DNA of 64,000 bases. Source: Cherax quadricarinatus (Eukaryota; Arthropoda; Malacostraca; Decapoda; Parastacidae). The notes under the pieces are model-generated. The model was not told where the DNA came from and did not search any database. It saw only the letters and a program-made list of their open reading frames with translations. A program made the translations under genes and the position numbers. The stretch spans positions 35,048,503 to 35,112,502 of the forward strand of contig NC_091325.1 of assembly GCF_038502225.1 (NCBI RefSeq). The letters run 5' to 3'. Positions 19,609 through 29,590 of the stretch are shown here, in pieces; positions within the stretch are counted from its first letter, which is position 1; each line of letters begins with the position of its first letter.

Positions 19609-21840
19609 TTTTTTTTTTTTTTTTTTTTTTTTTTGCGATTGCACAACGGATATTTATGCGACAATAAAGGCAATAATTTTCTGGCCAGTTTATAATTTCG
19701 TGACAATGGCTTCTTACAGGTGGTGTCCAGCCATAGTAAATAGCATAATTTTTACATTAGAAAGCTTTATAAGATGTCTCCCTAATTGGGGGCGATGATT
19801 TTCTCAGTATACATAGAAGGGTTCTGGAGGTACCCAATCTTTTTCATCAGGGAGGTTGCTCAATATCATGGGTCGATGGTAATCATCTTTATGTATAAAA
19901 CGACGGACCCTCTGTGGGAGAGTCATTCTTTGAGTCCTGTGAGGAGGAGTAGTGATGGTATAATCCGTGGTATTTACCACTTGTATAGGATGTTCTCTAT
20001 CTGGCATGTATAGTTCTTGCATTGTATAAAGTTGTTTCTTTTTTAGGGTGTCAAGGCGTACATTTATGGCAGTAATATCTTGTTGTGTGTGTAAATCTGC
20101 CATTTTAACTCTGTCTCTCCTCTTGGTTTCGGTAATAAAGCGAAGAGCTCTATTCTGGACCCTTTGTAACCGTAGCATGTTGGTCTTTGTTGTTAATGAC
20201 ATTGGGACACAAGGGTATTCGAGTATAGGTCTTATTATCATTTTATACAGATGTTTTTTGACATGTTGAGGGGCTTGATTGAATCGAAAGAGACTGCTAA
20301 GACCGGCTTTGGCTATATTGATCTTTTTAGTTACATGAGATGTTGAGTGGAGCAGCCTCTCTATTTCATATCCCAAAATCTTGTTAGGGTTTCTAATGGC
20401 TACAGGTGTACCTCTGATGGAGATACCTCCTTTATCTTCAATTGTTGATGCAAAACATCCTATCGTGCTAACAAGAACCTTGTCAGGATTAGTCGTAATT
20501 CTCCATTTCTTTTCCCAATTAGATGTTCTACGAAGTTCAATATTCATTTTTTCTATGACTCTCTCATACTTGTATTTTCCTGTTGTCGGAGTTGATGAGA
20601 CGACATGAATAACATCATCTGCAAACTGTGTCACAATTGTATCATTAAACTCTGGTTGAGGAAGGTCATTCACATAAATGTTGAACAGAATTGGACTTAG
20701 ACAAGAACCTTGTGGGACACCAGCTGTCGGTATAAAAGGCTCTGTCGGCTTGCCATGAAAGGTGGGAATGATTTTTCGTTGAGTTAAGAAATTATATATT
20801 AATCTGAGAAAAGTCCAGTTATGGTCTGGTTGGTCAATGAGTTTGTATATAAGGCCATCATGCCATAAGCTATCAAAAGCTTTATGAACATCTCTGGTGG
20901 CAATTAAGGCAAGATTGCCCTGCTGTTTTAGACTTGCTACAGTGTCAAAAATAACATTTATTGCATGATTGGTACTTCTATGTGTTCTAAAGCCAAATTG
21001 TTTTTCAGTAAACAAGTGATTAAACTCCATATAGTAATTCAATCTGTTGGAAATGACTTTCTCAAAAACTTTTCCAGTGACTTCAAGTAAAGATATAGGT
21101 CTATAGTTCCCAGGTTGGTGGATGTCTTTATTGGGCTTACCAAGAAAGATCATCGTAGCAGTCTTAAAAACAACTGGAAAATGTCCTGAGGCCAAGATGG
21201 CATTAAAAATATTTACCAAAGACTGTTTACAATTTCTAGGTAGGTACTTTATTTGTTTCATTGTTATTCCAGAGAGGCCAGGGGCTCTATTTCTCTTTCT
21301 TCCAATAACCTGACTTATCTCTAGTAATGTAATAGGTCTAGTAAGCGGGTGGGTATCTTCAAGAGTTGAAGTATCGATGGAAGGTAGTGGTTGTAGATCA
21401 TCCAAGTTCTCATCTCTCCATTCATTGACCAACTGATAATGATTATTATTAAATTGACGACTGTTATTGTGGGAGAGAATTTTCTCCCATACATCACCCA
21501 TCAAATTAGCCTGGTCCTGTGGATCGTCAAGTTTAATTTCAACATCTTCATCATCCTCATCAGTGAAGGTATGAACTAGGTAGTTAGGAACCTTGTGCTT
21601 TCCCCCTAAAAGTTGTCGGATCTTACTCCAAATTTTTGCTGGTTCACGTTTATATTGATTAGCTTGAAGAACTAGAAATTTCCATATGTCTCGTTTGTGT
21701 TGACTAATCATGTTAATTAATTCTTGCCTTAATCGGTGCAGTGTAGCTGCTGGTGGTTGTCGCGTTTGAAGATGCCTTCGACATTCTGCTTGATAATTTC
21801 TTAATTTTTGCGACCTAGGTGTCCCAAATTCCTACTTGTC
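19609..21840 (-). mobile_element. LINE family C, 5'-truncated, intact RT, poly(A)
   Basis: On the minus strand a continuous open frame (see CDS) is followed by a roughly 170-bp 3' UTR and a 26-nt poly(A), seen as T at 19609-19634. The 5' side breaks at about 21840, just after a stop. The 10-mer TAATTATACA occurs at 19591-19600 and 21887-21896 and could be a target-site duplication, though it is AT-rich and offset by a few bases at both ends. This is the least decayed element in the window. Confidence 0.85.
19804..21711 (-). CDS. Non-LTR reverse transcriptase (LINE C ORF2, N-terminally truncated)
   Basis: This is the 635-codon reverse transcriptase portion of a LINE polyprotein, the enzyme that copies element RNA at a nicked target. 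Visible motifs in order: linker (residues 1-130); GNYRPISLLEVTGKVFEKVI near 202; QFGFRTHRST; the first catalytic aspartate in TRDVHKAFDSLWHDGL; PQGSCLSPILFNIYVNDL near 333; the catalytic box FADD near 362; then a thumb and C-terminal region ending VPPEPFYVY. The frame is open a further 39 codons upstream, to 21829, without another ATG (CRRHLQTRQPPAATLHRLR). The ATG at 21711 is therefore just the first Met and not the native start. The endonuclease is absent, so the copy is not autonomous. Absence of frameshifts over 1.9 kb points to recent insertion. Clade (Jockey/I group) not settled. Confidence 0.85.
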   Translation of the reverse strand: MISQHKRDIWKFLVLQANQYKREPAKIWSKIRQLLGGKHKVPNYLVHTFTDEDDEDVEIKLDDPQDQANLMGDVWEKILSHNNSRQFNNNHYQLVNEWRDENLDDLQPLPSIDTSTLEDTHPLTRPITLLEISQVIGRKRNRAPGLSGITMKQIKYLPRNCKQSLVNIFNAILASGHFPVVFKTATMIFLGKPNKDIHQPGNYRPISLLEVTGKVFEKVISNRLNYYMEFNHLFTEKQFGFRTHRSTNHAINVIFDTVASLKQQGNLALIATRDVHKAFDSLWHDGLIYKLIDQPDHNWTFLRLIYNFLTQRKIIPTFHGKPTEPFIPTAGVPQGSCLSPILFNIYVNDLPQPEFNDTIVTQFADDVIHVVSSTPTTGKYKYERVIEKMNIELRRTSNWEKKWRITTNPDKVLVSTIGCFASTIEDKGGISIRGTPVAIRNPNKILGYEIERLLHSTSHVTKKINIAKAGLSSLFRFNQAPQHVKKHLYKMIIRPILEYPCVPMSLTTKTNMLRLQRVQNRALRFITETKRRDRVKMADLHTQQDITAINVRLDTLKKKQLYTMQELYMPDREHPIQVVNTTDYTITTPPHRTQRMTLPQRVRRFIHKDDYHRPMILSNLPDEKDWVPPEPFYVY

Positions 21841-21889
21841 TAACTGATAAATAATAATTATCTATGTTCATTTACTGTTATGTACATAA

Positions 21890-22174
21890 TTATACATACA
21901 GATAAATGCAATTTTCCACATTTAGCTTCAGTTGTTTTACTCTAGAGTCTTCAACATTCAGCATTTCCAATTGTTGTAACTCATCCTGGCCTACATGTTC
22001 TCTTGGTCCCAGGTCCAGGATGAATCTTACCATTTTGTTCTGGGTGATTTGCGGTCTATCTTTCAGTTTTTCTGTCAAGGCAGAGTACCATGAAGAGCAA
22101 GCGTAATCCATATGACACTGTATAAGAGCTAGACACAGGGTCCTGCGAACCTCAACAAAATGTTCTATATTCAC
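21890..22174 (-). pseudogene. LINE RT thumb/C-terminal fragment (family D-like)
   Basis: A 94-codon minus-strand frame contains VRRTLCLALIQCHMDYACSS, WYSALTEKLKDR, QNKMVRFILDLGPREHVGQD and RVKQLKLNVENC. The pattern LIQ.H.DYACSSWY...T.KLK...Q..QNKMVRFIL is characteristic of the thumb region of Jockey-like LINE RTs. Both ends are broken, and nothing of the palm survives here. Confidence 0.75.
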
Positions 22175-22955
22175 GCTAATATCAATTATAAGGCTTATTT
22201 ACCTATCACAAGTGATCTAATATGAAATAAGGCGATATAATAATAGCATACAAACAAAAAAAGTATGCCAGAACAAATAATATATAGCATAATATGACGC
22301 CTGCGAGGAAAGAACTCTACGGACCAATCCCATCTCAAGTCTCAAGTCACTATAATGAGAGAAAACGAAGGTTGACGATGGCTAACTGTAATAAATACTC
22401 GTAGGTTACGGAAAAAGTGTTAAGAAAGCGAATTTTTCGGGGAAAAACAATATTTTCCCGCGTATCTGGGCTGCTGCGTGTATCGACCATTATCTCGGAA
22501 GTAAGTTATTTACCTATTTGGGGGCCGGCTATCATTATTTATGAACGAATTGACCTGATTTTCACAAGAAACATAACAGAATGATTGCTTTACAAGATAT
22601 CGTGTACCTTTTTGAAATATCCAAAATATTTTCAGATTTGTGTGGACAACAAAGCTGATATCTTCCTAAATGTCAAAAACTTATAAACTTTATTTTTTTT
22701 AGAAAGAAGATAAGGTTTATTATAGAATTGGTACTCGAGCAATGATGGAAGTGTCAAAACCACTTTTCCAAGTACCACTTAGTAGGGGTCCGCTACCAAA
22801 TGTAATTTTTAGTAAATTTAGCTTTTTTCATTTGCTTTTTGGCTATCTATCTGAACCTTCATCAGACTTGTTTGATATAAGCTTCTAATAGTACACCAAA
22901 ATTGACCGTAATCAGTGGACAAATAAAAGAGTCGACCCATTACAGTTAGGAGGCC
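22175..22955. other. Unique DNA, no feature recognised
   Basis: No open frame above background, no tandem repeat and no RNA signature. Confidence 0.45.
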
Positions 22956-23300
22956 CGAAACTCTGGAACCAGTTTTGCTGGAAACTTTTGAAGTTTGTCT
23001 GGTGGCAAAAGCTCTCCCTTCACACGGTGAAATTCGGGGTTCGATTCCCGGCGAACGGGTGGAAACATTGGACGTGTTTCCTTACACCGGTTATCTATGT
23101 TCAACCATCAGTAAAATGGAAACCTGGGTGTTAGTCGACGGGTGTGGGTCGCATCCTGGAACAAAACTGGCCTAATTTGCCCGAAATTCTCTTCATAACA
23201 AGCAGCTTTCTATATAGTAGTATGTCACTGATGCCAACTAGGCCTGTATACCTTGTACATATACTTGTAGAAACAAAGATATTATATTAACGGTATTTGC
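22956..23300 (+). mobile_element. tRNA-derived SINE
   Basis: The tRNA-like head has GTCTGGTGGCAAAAGC (A-box region, about 22996) and GGGGTTCGATTCCC (B box, 23037-23050). The body contains GGTGTTAGTCGACGGGTGTG and GGCCTAATTTGCCCGAAAT. The tail includes AGGCCTGTATACCTTGTACA and an A-rich AAACAAAGATATTATATT end. I recall this body from decapod SINEs. The head has a CAC in the anticodon-loop position but does not fold as a functional tRNA. Confidence 0.75.
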
Positions 23301-23571
23301 TAGTAAAGATATTTGAGAGCATCAATTTATCGTAGTATCCCCAGTATGATTGCTGGTTTTCTATCTAACTTCCACTCTACACAGAGAACACACATTGTGG
23401 CAGACTGGTGCCGCAGACTCTGACGTCATTAGTAGTAGTAATAATAATAATAATAATAATAATCGTTTTTCTACAAGTGGGGGTTGGTGTCATTCGCTGC
23501 CTGACTGCGGTGGAGCACGGTTGTGCTCTGCACCCCTCTGCTGTTTTCAGGCAACCTCTCATAGCAACAAC

Positions 23572-24712
23572 ATGGTGCTGAATGTACGGCGTAGAGTGAA
23601 TACTGTCGGTATTGAGCTGCTTCGTGGGGCGATTTTCCCCTCAACGGCACAAGTTCTGCTACCGACGATCATCAGAGAGATGTATGAAATACAGGACGAC
23701 GAGGTATATGGTGTAGACCTGAAAGGGACCTTCAGAATCTTCATTAAGTTGAATTCGACGGCTGTGTATGAGTCGTTGGTGACAAGATTCCAGCATGTGA
23801 GTCTAGATGCAATCCCGGCTGTAAGAGTGCGTCTCATAGACGTCTCTCGACCTTTTACGTGGGTGAAGTTGCGCAACGTCCCCTTCGAGGCTGACAAGGC
23901 TGACATAAGGAACATGTTTGAGGCGTATGGTACCGTGCCTCTGGCAACCCAAGGCAAGTGGGCGGCAGGTGCATACATGGGACGTCCGGAGGGTACATTC
24001 TCCCTCAAAATGACTCTGAGGCATCCAATCCCGTTTTACGTTGTGATGAAGGAGTTCCGGACCCAGATTCTCGTGTCTTATGCTGGGCAACGACGTATGT
24101 GCAGGCTGTGTGGGGAATATAATCACATGGCGGCGACGTGTGTGCAACAGAGGAGGAGGATGGCACAGACTGGTGGAGCACCAGTTACAGGTGTGGATGC
24201 CGTCGTGGAGAGTCCCACGGGCAAACGAGGGAGTGGCCGTCTGTGGAGTGATATAGTTGAAGATACCCTTGTGGTGAATGATGGGTGTGCAATAAGTTGT
24301 GTTGAGCCAGAAATGGCCCCTTTGTCGGTGACGGGGGCGGAAGTGCTTGTGCAGCAGGAGGTGATGGCACTGGAGGAAGAGCTGGACGAGGTTTTGAAAA
24401 CTTTAACTTCATCTGGGGAGGATGATGTCTCTGTACGGGAGAACGTCTCTGAGTTGCAAGAAGAGTGTCGGGACATGCATAGGAAGGAAGGAGGAGATCA
24501 GCAGGCACAGAGAGGTGTTGCCGTGTTCTGTGCAACATGAAACGGTGGAGGTTGAGGTTCATTGTGAGGAATCCTCAGAAGACAGCATGGTGGTGGAGTG
24601 TGTCACGAGGAAGAGAGCGGCGGCGTCAGACTCAGATGACGTCCTGACGCCGGCGCAGAGGTCTGGGAGGAAGGACAAATATTCTCGAGGTAGCCAGGAT
24701 AAGAGGCATTGA
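23572..24712 (+). pseudogene. LINE ORF1 nucleic-acid-binding protein, one frameshift
   Basis: The likely start is the ATG at 23572 (MVLNVRRRVNTVGIELLRG), although the frame is open from 23350. The frame runs to a stop at 24538. Around residues 80-165 is a domain with VRLIDVSRPFTWVKLRNVPF and YGTVPLATQGKWAAGAYMG. Residues 177-190 form a CCHC zinc knuckle, CRLCGEYNHMAATC (C-x2-C-x4-H-x4-C), typical of RNA-binding ORF1 or Gag-like proteins that package element RNA. An acidic Glu/Asp-rich tail follows. The reading continues in another frame to 24712 (VTRKRAAASDSDDVLTPAQR), so a frameshift near the end of the first frame probably split it. GC content and codon use are higher than in flanking DNA. 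Confidence 0.75.
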
Positions 24713-24819
24713 AAGAAGGGGGGTGGGGTGGATGGTGTGAAATCATGTGTTGGCCCTGGGGTAGGAGGCAATAGGAAGGATGAGATGAGGAAGGGTTGGA
24801 AATTTTAAGAAGGCCTTAG

Positions 24820-27611
24820 GTGTATAACTGTGAATGTGAATGGACTGTGTAGTAGTGTGAAGAGGGAATGTTTTCATATGCTTCTGTGTAGATATAGAGT
24901 AGATGTAGTGTTTTTACAGGAACATAATTTCAGGGAGGGAAGAGTGTTAGAGGTGGCAGGGTTTAAGGTTATGACTCTGCCATCAGCAACTTTGAAAGGT
25001 GGTGTGGGTTTATTGATAAAGGAGGTGAGCCCGTTTGTGCTGATATGAAGTGAGGGGGAAGGGGGGCGGGGGTTGCGTGTGGATGGGTGGGGGATGGGGC
25101 AGAGGGTAACTTTTGTAAGTGTGTATATGATGGTGTGGTGGGATGGTGTGGCTAAGGAATGGATTCGGCATTATTACGTGCGGGAAGGGAAACGAATCAA
25201 TTCTTTAAAATATGGGCTCATTAACTATTTGGAGGACAGGTTAAGGGGTTGTTGGGGAAGGGGGGCGGTGGCGGGTACTTATCCTAGGGGAGGTTGTGCG
25301 AAATCCAGGACAAGAGGTTCCAAGTGGTGAGAGTAATGGCAGGCGTGGAAGAGGTGTTATGGGGCGATAGGACGTTGTCGTGTGTATTGCGTAGGCAAAA
25401 GCAACGACAGCAGGCAACGGCTATTCCATGGTTGGAGGTTCAAGAGTCGGTGGGTGGGTATAGGGTGGGACAGGTTATACAAACTACAGATGGGATGGGG
25501 CGTTTGCGGACAAGTGGTATGAGCAGTATTGGCAAGGGGAAGGGGTAAGAGCTGGGGATTTAGAACAGGTGTATTGGAGTGTGATATATAAGATGGGAAA
25601 CAGTGATAGGGAAGCACTGGGTGGGGAAATAACTGAGGAGGAAATATGGAGAGCTTTAAGTGAAATGCAAAAGGACAAAGCGCCGGGAATTGATGGACTA
25701 CCGGCAGAGTTTTATCAACAGCATTGGGAGCTAATGAGGGGTTTTTTGGTAATGTTATTAAATTTGATGAAGGAGAGGAGCACGACAAGCAGGCAACGGC
25801 TGTAGTAGTCTTGGTACCGAAGGGTAAGGGGCAGCATACGCTTAGGGACTACCAGGCAATATCGTTATTATGCGCGGATTATAAGTTGTTTGCTAAGATT
25901 TTAGGAAATAGGTTTAAGTGCGTAGTAGGGCGGGTCATATCGAGAATTCAGTTTGGGTTGCCAGGGAGGTCCATGGTGGAGGGGCATGGGTTACTATGGG
26001 ATTTCGTGGAAGAAAAGGGAGGGGAAGGGGAGGGGGCTTGGTTGCACTAGACTGGCAAGGAGCATATGATAGAGTGGAGCAAGAAACATTGAGAGCTATC
26101 CTTAGGGGACAGGGTTTTGGGGAAGAAATAGTGGGATGGGTAGATGCGTTATATCGTGGGGCAACGGTGAAGGTACAGATTAATGGAAGATTGGGGGGGG
26201 AGGATTGTAATGAGTAGGGGACTTCGACAGGGGTGTCCTATGTCACAGCTTTTGTTTGCGTGCATACAGGACCCCTTTTATAGAATGGTGGAGCAGCAAA
26301 TGAGCATTAGTGAGGGAGAAGGGAGTGGAGTTGGGAGGGTTTGGCCAGTTCTAATAGGGTATGTAGATGATACTACTGTTCTGGTTATGGAGGGGATGTC
26401 AATGGACGCCTTAGATGGGGTAATCAACATGTTCGCAGATGCAACTGGTATGAGAGTGAATTCAGAGAAGTCCATGGGTGGGGAGGGTTGAGTGGGATAG
26501 TGCAGTCGAGACAAGGCGGGTGACTTTGTTAAAAATTTGTGATCTTATCTATGCAGATGATCTGGATGTTGCACGTGTGGAAAACTCGGTTAGGTTGGTA
26601 GACAAGCTTGTGGGTCACTTGGGAGCATTGCGGCCTTATCATTTGACCCTTGTGCAGTGTGTCATTGTTATTAATGTCTTATTGTATAGTAAGGTTTGGC
26701 ACGTGGCAGCCGTGTTCCCTTTAACTTGGACGGCAGTTGTGAACATACTTAGAAGGGTTTTTAAATTCTTGTGGGGTTCGGGCTGTGATTGGCTTTAAAA
26801 GGGACGTGGTAATGTTACCTGTGCATCAGGGGGGTTGGGTTTGATGGATTTAGAGCGGAGGGTCAAATGTATCTTCATTAAGATGGAGGTGATGAGGGAA
26901 GGTGTGGGTGGGGGGGTTTGGTCAAGATACACGGTAGGTTGAAACATACGTATTTTGGGGTAGAGTTGCGTGAGTGTGAAACTGTTTTGAGGGCTCTGGT
27001 GTTGGCTCAGGATCTGGGGAAGGTAAAAATAGGTAGGCTGTGTAGGATGTTAGTGGGGAGGGTAGTGGCACCAGTGAAGGGGATTTTCCCCATGTATGAC
27101 TGGGGAAGTATATGGGGTAGGTTAAGTAGGTTGAGGTTACAACCCCTTGGGCATGACGTGATGTATCATTTTTGCATGGGATTTTACCGTCGGGTGTGGT
27201 TTTACGGGATAGACTGGTGGTTGAGGGGGGGTCCTGTGGAATATGTGGAGGGGAGGATTCGGCGTTCCACGTAGTGTATTTTTGTGAGGGGATGGGGAGC
27301 GTCAGGGGATGGCTGAGCAGGGTGCTGCATAGGATAGGGGGTAAAGGCATTTCTGTTCTGCGGGCATTAAGTCTTGATGTGGGGGTATGGATGAGAGTAT
27401 TATTAGGGCTGTGGGGTACATTATGGTAGAATATATATACATATCGTGGGGAATGTGGGGGCAAGGGGTTAGCGAGGTGAAGCGGCAGGTATTAGCGGTT
27501 ACTTTTTATGAAATGCTGTGTCGAAACAGGGATATTTATGGGCGGAGATGGGAAAGGGATTTTCCAGTGGGATACAGAGAACTTACGTTAGGGGTTTTAT
27601 TAGACTTGTAA
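24820..27611 (+). pseudogene. LINE ORF2 endonuclease-reverse transcriptase, many frameshifts
   Basis: The endonuclease start is CITVNVNGLCSSVKRECF with the motif FLQEHNF (24820-25048). The rest of the endonuclease is mostly lost: after VSVYMMVW the text jumps to the linker (AKEWIRHYYVREGKRINSLK), so an internal deletion is likely. RT then follows in shifting frames: [19 protein letters not shown] (25569-25805), SLLCADYKLFAKILGNRFK (25724-26050), LDWQGAYDRVEQETLRAIL (25918-26217), GLRQGCPMSQLLFA and the catalytic YVDD (26360-26371), then VLLYSKVWHVAAVFPL and FKFLWGSG (26478-26798). A zinc-binding tail CGICGGEDSAFHVVYFC lies near 27235-27290. Purifying features are visible, but at least six frame changes make it dead. 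Confidence 0.8.
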
Positions 27612-29166
27612 ATCAGGAAGAAGGAGTGGGATAGGGATGTTGTATACTACTGTGGGAAGGGATGTCAAGGGTATGAAACGGGGTCGCCTCCTTGGGGTTG
27701 ACAGTTGCTAAGGATGTGTGTAATTTGTTTGGAGTGCGAGTTGTTGAAATAACGCACTTTTTCTGAAGTGTAAGAAATATTATCACTGGTAGTTATTGTC
27801 ACCTGGTTGAAGGTGACATTGTGTTATAACTTTATCTAACACACTTATGTTAAATTTTGATATTCAGTGTAATGTGTCTTGGTGTTATTGTGAACACCGA
27901 TGATTATATATTTACTTAAGGTTATCCCTCATGTATTGTAAGGATGTACGTAAGCATGTTAGTATATAAACATCTTTGTTTGTATCATAGGGTATTTAGT
28001 GGTAGGGTGTGGTTTGGGAGGAATAGCGCCATCATGATTGGACTGGAGTCTTGCTAGTAGAGATTTTTGTTGCCTGTAACCATACGTGTCTACCTATATA
28101 TGTAGTTGTGCATAATTTAATATGAACAATGTAACTTGTCATAATAATGAGGCATTCATACCTTTTTTAAGTAGTGGTACGTTTAGGTATTGTATATATA
28201 ATGTAAGATCTTGCCTGGGTTGTTCTTACTTGTATATTGTTACAAATGTTTTTCACAAGTTCATTATATATGATTAAGTGAATGAGTTTTTGATCTTGTG
28301 TATAGCCAGGTGAAACTGGACAGTTTTCACTTGCGGGGGGGGGGGGGGTAGGAGTGTAAGAAATCTCTCCACCAGCAGGTCATGCGAAACACATGGTCAA
28401 AATTATTTTAGATGTCTAATGTTGTCCATTCTCTGTAGGATGTGATGTACACATTATCTCCGACAGTGTAAATGATGTGTCTGCAAGAGGGAACAATGTG
28501 TAAATTTATTTATTTTGGTAGGTTTATGTATATAGCATGTTATTAGGGTGATATATATTATGAGACGCTAATTACCATCAATGACTGTTGGTGGTTATGA
28601 GTGGTGACTGCAGACAGTTACTAGGCATGTGGGAGGGGGGGGGGTGAAGTGTCAGCGGTAGTGCATTAAATCCACCACCATGAACGATATTGATTATTAC
28701 CATAGGGTATATGAAGGTTAGGGTGTGGATTGTGTTCTATGGTAGGAGTAGAGCCATCATGTTCAGACATTACTTAAATTTATAGTATCAGCCGTTTACT
28801 GGCTGGATTGTGTTTACATATTTTGTCATTGAAGTTTTTAATGTTCTTATAAATGTATAAGTATAAGAGATTTGTCACTATGTAAACTAATGTGAAAGTG
28901 GCATATTTTCACGGGGGGGGGGGGAGTGTAAGCATTACTGAGTAGGTATCTATCGTTTTTCATACGACCATCTGTTCATGTGAAGCACAGTACGTAGAAG
29001 CAGTGTTCGATTGAGTGAAGTCAGTTTTGATGTCATTATTTATGTGCATCTTTCAGTAGTTTGTGTAGCCACAGTTGATTATTGCTCACTGCCTGCATCT
29101 TGTTACATATTTATTTATGTACCCATATATTTTGTACCTGAGTTTTAAATAAAATATAAAAAAAAA
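27612..29166 (+). other. LINE 3' UTR with repeated G-run segments and poly(A)
   Basis: Non-coding. Two diverged copies of a segment follow one another: about 27987-28360 (AGGGTATTTAGTGGTAGGGT ... GCCATCATG ... 14 G at 28335-28348 then AGGAGTGTAAG) and about 28699-28935 (AGGGTATATGAAGGTTAGGG ... GCCATCATG ... 12 G at 28913-28924 then AGTGTAAG). A third G run lies near 28635. It ends with AATAAA (29148-29153) and an A tract. Confidence 0.7.
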
Positions 29167-29365
29167 TACCTCAGATGATGTAGTTGAAGTTTTGGCAGTT
29201 AAGATAGAAAACCAAAACCTTGTCATTATTATTATACACAAGCCTCCGGATGGTACATCCCAACAGTTCCAGGAGCAGCATCGTCAAACTGACCACTGTC
29301 TGGAAAATCTCCCAACCCTGCTGCAAACATCTTGCTGCTAGGTGATTTCAATGAATAAATAACAA
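29167..29365 (+). pseudogene. LINE AP-endonuclease fragment
   Basis: Starts immediately after the A tail of the Tx1-like LINE. The plus strand reads DDVVEVLAVKIENQNLVIII, then HKPPDGTSQQFQE and, after a frameshift, ILLLGDFNE. YKPP...GDFNE is the usual mid-domain pattern of LINE APE-type endonucleases. Only about 65 codons remain. Confidence 0.7.
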
Positions 29366-29590
29366 AAAGGCACAATACTGTGACTGGAACAATACACAAA
29401 TAACCCGAACGAGTGTTATTGATCAATAACAACACTGCACTAGCCAAGGAGTCGAAGCTATGCTGTTTTGGCCCGCCTTATGGTGAGAGAAAACGCATGA
29501 CGCTTTAGACCACTAGACCAATATCATCCGGTTTCAGTCACCATGAGGCGGGCCAAAACAGCATGGGTTCGACTCCCTGGCTAGTGCAGT
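29366..29590 (-). mobile_element. tRNA-derived SINE with inverted B-box arm
   Basis: The minus strand has an A box TTGGTCTAGTGG (29521-29510) and a degenerate B box (GCTTCGACTCC, about 29456), then a tail CGGGTTATTTGTGTATTG and CACAGTATTGTGCC. Arms 29434-29486 and 29538-29590 (53 bp each, four mismatches, 51-bp spacer) are reverse complements, and the right arm retains the intact B box GGTTCGACTCC. The structure parallels the other SINE inverted repeat at 7664-7971. Confidence 0.75.

Larger units (their letters stand above)
23385..29166 (+). mobile_element. L1/Tx1-like LINE, near full-length, decayed
   Basis: In order on the plus strand: a short 5' region with an (AAT)n microsatellite (23436-23463); ORF1 with a CCHC knuckle; ORF2 with an endonuclease start, RT, and a C-terminal zinc motif; a 1.5-kb G-run-rich 3' UTR; AATAAA at 29148-29153; and a short A tail. 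ORF2 features ([42 protein letters not shown]-like FKFLWGSG, zf-RVT-like CGICGGEDSAFH) fit the L1/Tx1 group. Confidence 0.8.

Noticed and set aside
23000..23060. Functional tRNA gene (CAC in the loop)
   Set aside because: It lacks a matching acceptor stem and continues into a SINE body.
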